DNA of 64,000 nucleotides from Platerodrilus igneus (Eukaryota > Arthropoda > Insecta > Coleoptera > Lycidae), in assembly GCA_036346225.1 (NCBI GenBank), contig JARFIW010000663.1:1426001-1490000 (forward strand), given 5' to 3'. This document shows positions 33,346 through 43,979 of the stretch, one piece after another. Each line of letters starts with the position of its first letter. The first letter of the stretch is position 1. The notes beneath the pieces were generated by a model. The model made no database searches and had not been told where the DNA came from. It saw only the letters and a program-made list of their open reading frames with translations. Position numbers and translations under genes: made by a program.

Positions 33346-35344
33346 AATGCGCGCGTAATATTCCATGCAAAATAACACGCTCTAAGAATAAATAGTGTTG
33401 CGATTTGCCATATAAAAACGACTCCCAACTTTAAAGTCTATGAAATAAAGGATTTACTGATTGTGTTAATACGAACATCGGTATGTAAATATGTATGCTC
33501 CTGAAAAATACAAATTTTATTACAATTATAAAGACGATAAAACGAGTCCCAGACTGAGAACATACGAACGTTCGTACTTTTCTGGCACGTAAATTCCTCA
33601 CTACATTCATCCTCTTTAGAAGTATCAGCCAATGAACGCTATTTATTCAAAATGTGAGAATCTAAGTGCGAGTTTTAATGCAAAGTGGTTTTTCTTTCAA
33701 AGAAGTCAATTTTGAGTTGGTTATAGAATATATTACGTTAACAAAACGAAAAATACCTAATTTTTTTGCTAAAACAAACCACTGTTCGAGAGTCTTCTGA
33801 AAACTATAAATTATCAAGAAAACAGCAATTATTCATGGAAAATGATAACGCAAGGAAGACCGTAAAGCCAGATTAGCTAACGAGTTTTAATGGCTATACA
33901 GAAGCTCATAGGAGAGAAACAACACTAATAAAAGACGGAACGTTTTTATTGGCGCAATAAATTGTAAAATTACAGTTCATTAAAGAGATAAGGTCGAGAA
34001 ATCGTGGGTAATTATTACACCAAAAGCTTGGTTGATACTTCTAGAATGTAATCAGAAGGTTCGAGGTTGATAACGTATTAAGATTATTTTATTGTATAAA
34101 GACCAAAGTGAATTAGAGCGAATCATTCATTCCTGCGGCATGCAAAATGTGGCATTCAAGATTTAAACATAAGTACTCTGACAGATAGTTTGGTAGATAG
34201 TTAGTGAATGGAGTACAGCGATGATTAATATAAATAATTTTGGTGCAAGGTCACATGCTACTTTAATCTGTAAAAAGCACTTTTCAAAACTGATGCAATA
34301 TATTACAACGTATGGAGATTAACTAAAAATCAAAATGTAAAATTGGAACCAGAAAAGTTTCGATACAATTAATTTCAATGGAAACGATTTGTTAAATAGC
34401 CAAAAATAGGTGGTCAGAAAGATAAAATATCAGCAGGGATTTAACAATCCAAAGAGCAACTATAACTTTGTTCTAAATCTTAGAGGACATTTGTGTATTA
34501 TTAAGTAGAGCAAGTTAGGATAAGTCGTTTAAAAATAAATTTGTAAACGGATAGTTTGATTTCAGAAATTTTGAAGTCGAGCTCGAAGCGTTTTGATCCT
34601 TACAAAAATTTCTGTTCAGCGTTGTTTACCAACTACATTGAAGCAGGGTAACAATACAAGAATATTTAAATTATTCATGAGGACTTTAAGAAAAAACTAG
34701 TGGCTTATAAATAAACTATTTTGGGGTTTTCTAATAATTACCAAGGATTAGGTAAAGATTCTTTTAATACGTAAGTATATAGTAATAAGAATCCTATTAT
34801 TTTCTAAACTTAAGCTGTAAATTGCATTTACAAACGTTATTTAGAGCTGTGTGTGTGAGTAAATTTCTTAGATAATGCGTGTAAAAAAAATGTTTTTGAA
34901 TGTAATTAAGGATTGTTCATGAATGTTACGCGAGATTTCTTTGTTTCATTTCATTTTCGTAAAATCGACAGCACATTTGTTGATAAGCTGGCAAAATAGA
35001 AAACAGTCCCAGCACGGTAAGAATTCACATTTACTATTAAGCAAGCATGGCTTGCGTCCTTATATGGTCGGGGCGGCTGTAGCTGAATATTTTATAAATG
35101 TAAGAAATTTTTTGTATGAAAGAAAAATGTTTTTGAATGCATATATGTTTCCTGAGATTTCTGTGTTTCGTACATTTTTGTAAATTCTACAATTTCTGTT
35201 GTGTTAACCAGGAAAAGAAAAAGACATGGTATGATAATAATTTCGTATTTCCTAGTACATCCTCTTTTCGTTAATTCGCTGTACCCAAGTACTAGGCGTT
35301 TTGAATATAGGTCTATTTCATATTAATTCATATTAATATCAAAC
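33346..35344. other. Unassigned AT-rich region
   Basis: There is a weak direct repeat (about 34875-34960 and 35110-35185, sharing aaaatgtttttgaatg and gagatttctttgtttc). Otherwise there is nothing I can assign. Confidence 0.4.
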
Positions 35345-35830
35345 ACTTTTTTCCGTAATTGTGTAAATATTAATTTACCTTAGCAGGTTCTTAACGTATA
35401 CTTAAAACTTTAACAATATCTAGATCATTATCAACGTAGCAGCCATTTAAATAAATGTCCTGGAAGATATTTCACTAATGGAATAATTTATAAACCGCGA
35501 CATGATTTTTAGAGACAACAGAGGAGCTTAAGTTTACAAATGCACTAGTGAAGCGCTTCAAACTAGTATACGATTATTCTATCGGAATAATTATAGGAAA
35601 TCACTCTTTATACATGAACCACACTCAAACATATTGTGACTTGCTTTTATGGCTTTAGCTCAAATTATGTAAAATGGAAAGGTTGTGAGAGAATAAACTT
35701 TAGTGTTTTTTGTGACAGTAGTCAATGGAAAAAAGGCTTAATATTGTTAAAACGAATTTGTCATGGTTTTTCATCCCACATTCCGTCGTGTTATTTGACT
35801 ACAAACACTAATAAGTGTCTTTGAATTACC
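35345..35830. repeat. Isolated copy of the zinc-finger upstream flank (copy 4)
   Basis: It aligns with about 1340-1800 of flank copy 1 without a gap at the ~1441 junction: ttcttaacgtatacttaaaac, cagccattt, aaatgtcctggaagatatttcac, cttgcttttatggctttagctc, catcccaca. It proves that the long form is contiguous. No array is attached. Confidence 0.75.
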
Positions 35831-35874
35831 GTTACGTTAACACGTGTACGAGTATAAATGTAAGAAGTTTTCTG

Positions 35875-36440
35875 CTCCCGTTGGCGCCAAATGATGTAGA
35901 TTCTTTTCTACTAACTCATGGTACACAAAATAAAACGTACTTGACCTTTATTTATTTATGTGTTCTTCAAATTAATCTGTACTTCATACAATAAGCAACA
36001 AGGTAACTCTTAACCTAATACTAATATTACACAACTTAACTTCCTAATTATTATTAAGATGAAAGTTCTCATACCATCTTGGATTCATTCGTACACCAAG
36101 CTGGACCTAACCCGAATGCAACTCTCATCTCCATGTCCGCGTAACATACTTAACCCCAAACGTAAAAAATCCTTACCTGCTGAACAATCATAAAAAGATC
36201 CATCTCAATTTTAAATAATAGTCCACCCTAATTGGATTACATAGTCAATGACTGTCTTATAATTAATATTAAAAAACTAATTACTGAATTATATAATTGG
36301 TACATTAGTCTAGTAAACCAAAGAATCTACGTATTTATAAATCACATCACAAACTATGTTACATTATATTCAGGGAGTGTCACAGGTAACCGAACAGTCC
36401 CTTTAGGTGGCATTTGGTTTATTTTATAGGAGAAATCTTT
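35875..36440 (-). other. Possible LTR relic next to a primer-site-like sequence
   Basis: tgctcccgttggcgccaaatgatgtag at about 35870-35897 contains, on the minus strand, TGGCGCCAACGGGAGCA. This is close to a tRNA-Lys primer site lacking one C. Sequence to the right may be LTR-derived, but its far end was not found and no gag or pol follows. Confidence 0.3.
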
Positions 36441-37199
36441 CGATTTTTCGTCCCAGCACTTATGTTCTCTATACATTTGTATAAACAATTCCAAAAATTT
36501 TTTATTTTAAGACTGTGTTCATTATTATTGTTCTAAGCCATGTTTAAAATGAAATAAAAGCGCTCTACAACGGTCGTTGCGGTCTCCACACTCTGGTCCT
36601 ACGTTAGATTTTGAGGACGGGTGATATTACGCATTGCACTACAAGTTGTACCACAATCCTACTAACCTATAATCATCGTTGAAACCGGCAAACCGATTGC
36701 GATTGTGCTACAGATTATACGATAGATTGCTCGTTTGTAGGCCGTTTAACTTTTAATTAGTTAGTTTTACACTACGTACCCCATTTTAATAAATGATTGT
36801 TTTCATGTTTGGAGAATTGTTCAATTATTCAACATTTGTTGTAGTTAAACGACTTACTTTACTGTAATTCCATAAATCGATCTTGGTATCTTTGGGTGCT
36901 AGAAATATGCTAAAAATTATTGTCATGCTGTAATGGGTTTTACGTGAGTGTTATTGTAGGGCAGTTTTAAACTACATTCGTTAAACTGGATCTACTTTAA
37001 TTTTCGAGCGTTAATTTGTGTGGACTGCTTGGTCATAGCTATTATAAGTCTAACTGGGCAATTAAACAATATTTATGCTGTTGCAGGTTTTTGAAACAAT
37101 GTTTTCTTGGTAGTGATACAAAAATCTCATATTGTTGTTACAACATTTTTGTCTAGCTGCCGTTGTACGCAGGTTAAGTATAATGAGGTAAATACATTG
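36441..37199. other. Unassigned sequence
   Basis: No frame, terminus or repeat that I can support. Confidence 0.4.
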
Positions 37200-37582
37200 C
37201 AGCTATCAAAATCCTTAACTCATAAGTATCTACGAAGTTTTACTTAAAAAATTTATAACTTTCCAGTGATTGTTCATATGTGCACATACTAAATTTGAAT
37301 TTTCTTCCAAATTTAACCAATAAACAACCAACAGTTAAGCGAAAATCCGTATTAAGTTTCTTTATTAATAAGTTATTGATTATAGGAATGCATTTTTGTA
37401 TACAGGAGTTCCTTTGTATGAAAGTGAACTGTATGCAAATGAACATTCGTTATTAGGCGGTCGTATGTGTTTTCCTGACTTTCTTTTAATACAACATAAT
37501 TACGTTAAAAGCATGCACATTGTCATAGTTAGTGACGGATTATATATATGATTTCTAGATTATTTTTTCTGATATGGAAAAA
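37200..37582 (-). repeat. Downstream flank of the zinc-finger locus (copy 3)
   Basis: This flank lies directly beyond the stop of the 24-finger frame. About 37240-37455 aligns in reverse complement with 55810-56020 (shared phrases gaatgttcattt, atgcattcctata, taactgttggttgttta, aaatttggaag). A decayed finger-like unit survives near 37440-37470. Confidence 0.65.
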
Positions 37583-39634
37583 TCATATATTTCGAACAAG
37601 TGGCCGTTGATCAATATGAGACAGCATATGTTTGTGTAAATGACTTTTGCATTTTGCACGATAATCACAATTATTACATGCGAATGGATGCTCGTTAGTG
37701 TACGACTTCATATGTTTCTGTAAATAAACTTTTTGTGAAGCGACATAATTACACGATTTGCATGCGAATGGACGCTCATTAGTGTGCGTTTTCATATGTA
37801 TCTTTAAACTACTGATATGTGACGTAGCATAATTACATAAATTACAGGCGAATGGACGTTCGTTAGTGTGCACCTTCACATGTGCTTTTAAATAATGTTT
37901 CGTTAATGCGGTATAATTACATAGATTGCATTCGAATGGACGTTCGTTAGTGTGCGACTTCATATGTCTTAATAAACTACCTTTACTTGATGCGGCATAA
38001 TTACACAAATTACATTCGAATGGACGTTCGTTAGAGTGCGAATTCATGTGTATTTTTAAATTACCTTTTTGAGATGCGGTATAATTACATAATGTGCATG
38101 CAAATGAACGTTCGTTAGTATGCGATTTCATATGTTTTAATAAACTACCTTTACTTGATGCGTCATAATCACACAAATTGCATTCGAATGGACGTTCGTT
38201 AGTGTGCGACTGAATATGTATCTTTAAACTACGTTTCTGCGATGCAGCATAGTTACACAATTTGCATGCGAATGGACGTTCGTTAGTGTGCGAATTCATA
38301 TGTGCTTTTAAATTATTTTTCACTGATGCGGCATAATTACAAAGATTGCATGTGAATGAACGTTCGTTAGTGTGCCTTTTCATATGTATCGTTAAACTAC
38401 TGTTATGTGACGTGGTATAATTACATAAATTACAGGCGAATGGACGTTCGTTAGTGTGCACCTTCACATGTGCTTTTAAACTATATTTCATTGATGCAGT
38501 ATAATTACATAGATTGCATTTGAATGGACGTTCGTTAGTGTGCGACTTCATATGTCTTAATAAACTACCTTTACTTGATGCGGCATAATTACACAAATTG
38601 CATTCGAATGGACGTTCGTTAGTGTGCGACTTCATATGTATTATTAAACTACCCCTATGTGACGTGGCAAAATTACATAAATTGCATTCGAATGGGCGTT
38701 CGTTAGTGTGCGACTGAACATGTATTTTTAAACTACGTTTCTGCAATGCGGCATAATTACACAAATTGCAGGCGAATGGACGTTCGTTAGTGTGCACCTT
38801 CACATGTGCTTTTAAACTATATTTCATTATTGCGGTATAATTACATAGATTGCATTCGAATGGACGTTCGTTAGTGTGCGACTTTATATGTCTTAATAAA
38901 CTACCTTTACTTGATGCGACATACTTACACAAATTGCATTCGAATGGACGTTCGTTAGTGTGCGACTTCATATGTATTATTAAACTACCCTTACGTGACG
39001 TGGCAAGATTACATAAATTGCATTCGAATGGGCGTTCGTTAGTGTGCGACTGAACATGTATTTTTAAACTACGTTTCTGCGATGCGGCATAATTACACAA
39101 TTTGCATGCGAATGGACGTTCGTTAGTGTGCGACTTCATATGTGCTTTTAAACTATCTTTCGTTGATGCGGCATAATTACACAGATTGCATGCAAATGGA
39201 CGTTCGTTAGTGTGCGATTTAATATGTTTCTGTAAATAACTTTTTTGTGATGCAGCATAATTACACAATTTGCATGTAAATGGACGTTCGTTAGTGTGCG
39301 AGTTCATATGTCTTAATAAACTACCTTTACTTGATGCTGCGTAATTACACAAATTGCATTCGAATGGACGTTCGTTAGTGTGCAACTTCAAATGTGCTTT
39401 TAAATTATCTTTCGTTGAAGCGGCATAATTACACAGATTGCATGCAAATGGACGTTCGTTAGTGTGCGATTTAATATGTTTCTGTAAATAACTTTTTTGT
39501 GATGCAGCATAATTACACAATTTGCATGGAAATGGAGTGTGCGAGTTCGTATGTCTTAATAAATTATCTTTACTTGATGCGGTGTAATTACACAAATTGC
39601 ATTCGAATTGACGTTCGTTAGTGTCCGACATCAT
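37583..39634 (-). CDS. Poly-zinc-finger protein, 24 C2H2 fingers, 683 residues
   Basis: This is the only long intact frame of the family. It has 24 consecutive fingers of 28 residues (C-X2-C-X12-H-X3-H). Finger 1 starts at residue 10, fingers 2-24 fill residues 35-678, and the tail is five residues long (LVRNI). The linker is TNERP instead of TGEKP; the first linker is shortened to TP. The usual aromatic at C+4 is Ala or Thr, with Tyr two places earlier (CNYAAS). Only a few helix types recur, such as SSKGSLLRH, SQKSYLQKH, TKDNLKAH and SQKRSLKIH. Fingers 7-10 and 11-14 are a recent 336-bp duplication. The start Met lies in what was the preceding finger, and upstream fingers are out of frame because of a 20-bp deletion. 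There is no KRAB-, ZAD- or BTB-like domain. A nucleic-acid-binding role is inferred from the fold class; target and expression are unknown. Confidence 0.65.
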   Translation of the reverse strand: MMSDTNERQFECNLCNYTASSKDNLLRHTNSHTPFPCKLCNYAASQKSYLQKHIKSHTNERPFACNLCNYAASTKDNLKAHLKLHTNERPFECNLCNYAASSKGSLLRHMNSHTNERPFTCKLCNYAASQKSYLQKHIKSHTNERPFACNLCNYAASTKDSLKAHMKSHTNERPFACKLCNYAASQKRSLKIHVQSHTNERPFECNLCNLATSRKGSLIIHMKSHTNERPFECNLCKYVASSKGSLLRHIKSHTNERPFECNLCNYTAIMKYSLKAHVKVHTNERPFACNLCNYAALQKRSLKIHVQSHTNERPFECNLCNFATSHRGSLIIHMKSHTNERPFECNLCNYAASSKGSLLRHMKSHTNERPFKCNLCNYTASMKYSLKAHVKVHTNERPFACNLCNYTTSHNSSLTIHMKRHTNERSFTCNLCNYAASVKNNLKAHMNSHTNERPFACKLCNYAASQKRSLKIHIQSHTNERPFECNLCDYDASSKGSLLKHMKSHTNERSFACTLCNYTASQKGNLKIHMNSHSNERPFECNLCNYAASSKGSLLRHMKSHTNERPFECNLCNYTALTKHYLKAHVKVHTNERPFACNLCNYATSHISSLKIHMKTHTNERPFACKSCNYVASQKVYLQKHMKSYTNEHPFACNNCDYRAKCKSHLHKHMLSHIDQRPLVRNI

Positions 39635-40107
39635 ATGTTTTAGTAAATTATTTTTCCAAATTGCAGGCCATTGAACGTTCCTTAGTGTGCGACTTCATGT
39701 GCATCTTTAAACTACTGTTATGTGACGTGACATAATTACATAAATTACAAGTTAATGGACGTTCGTTAGTGTGTGACTGAATAAGTATTTTTAAACTATT
39801 TTTATGTGATGCGGTATTAGTTAATATGCAACTGTGTGTGTGTTGAAGTGCTTTTCTGAGATTCCGTATAATTATACAAATTGCATAAATATTCACGTTT
39901 GTTAGTATGCGACTGCATAGATAAATGTAGAACACTTTTGTGATGTGGCATTATCACTAAAATTGTATACAAATGTATGTTCGTCAAAACGAAAACTCAT
40001 ATAAATTCTTAACTTGCTCTTACAACATGCAGAATATGCACATACAAAGAATGCGATAACCGTTCGTTAGTATGTGAGCAGATACGAACTTTAATTAAAC
40101 TATTATA
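39635..40107 (-). pseudogene. 5' fingers of zinc-finger copy 3, decayed
   Basis: The minus-strand frame at 39648-39935 carries two good fingers (CNLCNYVTSHNSSLKMH and a decayed one before it) and ends ACNLEK then stop. A 20-bp deletion near 39655 fuses the first cysteines of one finger to its helix out of frame. Still further upstream (39940-40107) only traces of fingers remain, including an altered one around cttgctcttacaacatgcag. Array copy 2 shows the same order and the same deletion. Confidence 0.7.
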
Positions 40108-40620
40108 GAGGGATCAGTATATACATAAATTATATAATAACGAACGTTCCTTAATATGTGACCGAGCTATATATTGATAAGTTACCGTCAATGGACGCGA
40201 ACGTACACTTGTTAATAGGTCAATTATTGTAAATGTACATAAACACACAAGTTCCTATCTACCTAAATAATGTATTCCGATAATACTCTACTTTTGGAGA
40301 CGAGTTGGTTCAATGTTTATAAAGGCTCTGCTCCGAATCTCAGACATCTGCTCTTACTAAACGATAAATTCTACTAAACAACTTTTACTTCAATATTGGC
40401 AATCGATCGTGTCGTTCACATGAGATTGTTAAAATCGTTGAATACAAAGGCTTCATTCGACTTAATTTTAAATACTTTTTCTGTAATTATGTCGATATAA
40501 TTTACCTTACGGAGTTCTTAACGTATACTTAAAACTCAACAAAATCTAAATCATTATCAACGTAGCAGCCATTTTATTAAATGTCCTTGAAGGTCTGACG
40601 ATTTACGTTTTAAGTGGTTA
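40108..40620. repeat. Duplicated upstream flank of the zinc-finger locus, copy 3 (short form, truncated)
   Basis: It aligns with 949-1440 plus the start of the block after 1905, with the same ~465-bp deletion as copy 2 (aaatgtccttgaaggtctgacgatttacg). Homology stops at about 40620, where different sequence begins (cagcgacgtaactagg). Confidence 0.8.
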
Positions 40621-41387
40621 ACAGCGACGTAACTAGGTACCCGCAGTACCGGCAACCGCGGGAGACCCCGACCACCAAAAGGGCCCCAGGTAATATTTCA
40701 CGCAAGGGCATTTCAATAATAACGTAATCAAAAAAATAAGTGTTTAGTGTTGATCTCCTGAATGTTGTGTTAGTAAAATGCGCTTTCAACTTTATAAGTT
40801 TCTAAAAGAAAAAGTTTAGTATAAAATCAGAACTAGAATGGAGAATACAAATTGAAGTACAATGCCACACAATATAGCTCTGAATAATTACCTATTAAAA
40901 TTTTACATTATACCTACAATTTAAAAGAAAATCAGAAGAACATTATTATTTCAAATGGTTAAGCCACGCACGCAGAGAGCGCAGAGAGGTATTCTAAACT
41001 TATAATTAAAGCATAATACATTTAAAAACAAATAATGCATATGTATTATAGTAGTTGATCAATTCATCAAGAATATGTAAGAAATGTCCACCTAATCAAA
41101 ATGTATAAACTATCTTTTGATAAATATATACCCATTTTACTAATAGCAGTTTTAAGGATTAATAATAATTGAATAATAGATGCATTGTAATTACGTATAA
41201 TATTCGATGTCACTATTTCTATTAGTTTTAACAGAATAATTATATAAAACGCATATTATTTGTTTACAGTTTGTATGATAAAATAGATAATCAATATTCA
41301 TACTTCATATTAAAATTATACCTTTATGTATATATTATTGGTATTACAAATGATTAATCAATTGGTATATTATTTGATTCCAAAATA
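40621..41387. other. Possible hAT-type terminus, then unassigned AT-rich sequence
   Basis: The GC-rich start cagcgacgtaactaggtacc followed by gcgggagaccccgacc and aaagggccccagg resembles ends of TTF-type hAT relatives (cagcggcgtaactagg). It begins exactly where flank homology stops. The remainder has no frame, and I found no matching opposite end. Confidence 0.3.
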
Positions 41388-41756
41388 TATTTGATTAACT
41401 GAAATTAAGCAAAAGTATAGAGGAAGTATTGTACAAATCAAACAGCAATTAAATTAGTTTGGGAGTCACTTGAAATCCACAAACCCAATTATTTTGTATT
41501 TATAACGATCATTGTACGATATTTGAGGTGCTATATGTGTCTATATCAAACCCTCATGAAGAGGTTAGCACTCTTCATAAGAGGATTTGATATATACACT
41601 TAACGCCTGAAATACCGTGCACTGACCATTATAAATGCAAAATAATTGTGTTTGTGGATTTCATCAGTGACTTTCAAACTAATTAATTGTAGTATATATC
41701 TGTACAATACTTCCTCTAGGCTTTTGTAAAATTTCAGTTAATCATATATATTTTGG
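41388..41756. mobile_element. Long foldback element, ~170-bp arms
   Basis: 41388-41558 and 41586-41756 are inverted copies (for example agaggaagtattgtac...against gtacaatacttcctct, and aaatccacaaac against gtttgtggattt). They meet at a small central palindrome, ctcatgaagagg...ctcttcataagagg. A third, more diverged direct copy of the arm follows to about 41860 (ttggaattcacaaaaacaaa, tatcaatgtacaagatttgag). There is no coding capacity. Confidence 0.75.
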
Positions 41757-41950
41757 AGTTATTTGGAATTCACAAAAACAAATGTTCTGATGCATTCATA
41801 TATCAATGTACAAGATTTGAGAATGATCTGTGTGCATGTGTCATTGTATACAATTAAATTTCCAATAGTAGAGAAAAATTACAGGAATAAATATTCCCTG
41901 TAAGCTTGTTGTGGTTTGCTGTATATTCTTCCTTCTATTTTTTGGGAAAT

Positions 41951-42058
41951 AAACCACTCATTGTTATTAAAAGAAATAATTCATTAGTATTTCGAAAACG
42001 ATTCTAGGCGATGAATCGAAACGTCAATAAATCGTCTTTTAATAACAATGAGTGGTTT
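41951..42058. mobile_element. Snap-back element S4 with 23-bp perfect arms
   Basis: aaaccactcattgttattaaaag (41951-41973) is perfectly inverted at 42036-42058. The interior reads cgattctaggcgatgaatcgaaacgtc (about 41999-42025). This is a GATTC/GAATC stem followed by GAAACGTC, the same hammerhead-like order as in S2 and S3. Here there is no bordering (TA)n. Confidence 0.65.
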
Positions 42059-42349
42059 AAAGGAATAATCTTCATACGATATATTACCTGCTCGATTTAC
42101 CAATATGTATATGTAAATCAGACAGAAATGAAATAGATGTGTGACATGTAAGATCAGCATCAAATATCTAAAACAAACGAGGCAAAACTTTTAGTACAAA
42201 ATGCATTTAAATAGCTTAATACAAAAAAAGTCTGATACTAGTTAAATATATACATATATTACATATTGATAGCACTTACATAAACACATACAGTATTTAA
42301 CCTACTTTTACTTATAATACATTCAACTGTTATAGTTACACATACAAGT

Positions 42350-43826
42350 TGTAATTTAAATATTTACCTACCGCGTGAGGGTATCCAATTAACAATAAAT
42401 AATAAATGGGAAGGACCTCTAACACTATAGTACCCTCACGTTTCGGGACATTGCCTCGCAAGCTGCTGCAGTCGGTGAGAAGGGGAGGTTCATTAAACAA
42501 CAACACACTAAGACAAAATTCCAATTGTTTTATTAAATGGGCTACTAACTAACTTAACCTAATTACATGTGCATACAAAATTATACAGTTATTAACATTA
42601 TTTACAATAGGGTGCCACCATGGGAATTAAACGGCCCATGGATCGATCGCGGTAATAGCTCTCGTCGCACTTTGTTCGTGGCGATGAACCAAGATTGCAG
42701 GACAGAAAATACGTCACTTCACAGGGACAAATGTTATTAAGCTTCCGGCTAGCACAAACACAACTTAACTAAACAATTCTAAAGTCCTTATTTTATGAAT
42801 ATTAACAACAGTTCTGGGTGCAAACACCCCAATACATATAATTAATTAACGCTACCGTAGTCTACTTAACTTGCATACTGAAACGACCTTCCTTTAATCA
42901 CGGGGTCATCAATAACAGGAAAAACACGACCTTCACACGGGTCAAATAGTACAGTAACGGAATTCGTGGCTTAGTTATTACAAGCCTCGGACAACGTCGA
43001 AACACAATAAAATAAGAAATTCTTCAAAAGATGCGGTCTTTAACAATAACCTAACGGGATTAAATTACTGGAACGGAGCTTTAACCCGAAGTTGTATGTT
43101 ATGAAAGCCGACAGATATTGTATTTAAACAAATAAATGACTTATGATGCATAACACAGCCTTGAGTTCATAGTAATACCATATATAATAATTACTTACTC
43201 AGAGAAATAAACTAACTTTGAACATAACGGCACGCACTTGAATTCAGAAAAATAAAACACTTACTCAATCTTGCAAGTCCGCGAGCTTTAGACTACAACG
43301 CGTCTGGAAATAAACAACCCCGATTACCACCGGCTGACATCCTTATATACATTTAAGTTAATTGAAAAATAACCCCTTTCTTGGCTCTCATACTCGGCTT
43401 AGGATACGCCGGTCGTAAATCTTTAAGAATAATTAAACTGCCAATTGCCCTAAGATAGCCACACAAGTAGATCTCGGAACTAATTTTAGTTGAGTACTCC
43501 GCAAATTGAAAAATTGCTTCCGACTACCCTGACATAAATAGGATCTTAAAACATAATTGACATCTAATCATAGATAGCTACTAATCTGACATGTGTAGTG
43601 CCTTTAAAGTAAAGTGCCTTTAGAAAAATTGATTAACTCTTGGATTAGACCTTCCTGGAAACTTCGCTAGGACGCTACTTGGGTAGTCTTGCAACCGTTA
43701 CAATTACAGACATATTTATGCTACCAGACCTTCATTCTAATAATTAGAATGCTAAAATTAAACTAGAAAATAACTATTTTTAGAAATCATAGAACTAATT
43801 AGAGCGTATTAAAACAGTATGTTACA
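42350..43826 (-). mobile_element. Gypsy element 1, 3' LTR (1477 bp)
   Basis: On the minus strand the LTR begins TGTAACATACTG at 43826 and ends AATTACA at 42350, giving TG...CA ends. A polypurine tract, GAGGAGGGCTG, immediately precedes it (43827-43837). It aligns with 48686-49579 but contains about 365 bp (42699-43063) missing there. Confidence 0.9.
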
Positions 43827-43837
43827 CAGCCCTCCTC
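43827..43837 (-). other. Polypurine tract of gypsy element 1
   Basis: The minus strand reads GAGGAGGGCTG directly against the TGTAAC start of the 3' LTR. This is the position and composition expected of the plus-strand DNA primer. Confidence 0.75.
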
Positions 43838-43979
43838 GAAAAATTGAAATTGCTCTTAGGAATTTCAAGCAAATTGAAATAAAATAAATGTAGAAATTAA
43901 CACATCCAACCGCAATTATGTTTAAGATAACTGAATCTTTTCAGAAAATTGGCGGAAGGAAAAAATAAAAAATTGCAAA

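Noticed and set aside
35230..35345. A longer leftward extension of zinc-finger flank copy 4
   Set aside because: Similarity to copy 1 fades before about 35345 and could not be followed by eye.
38850..39053. Plus-strand frame with a 28-residue periodic product over the finger array
   Set aside because: The 84-bp unit keeps every frame in register, so periodic open frames on the opposite strand are expected shadows of the minus-strand fingers.
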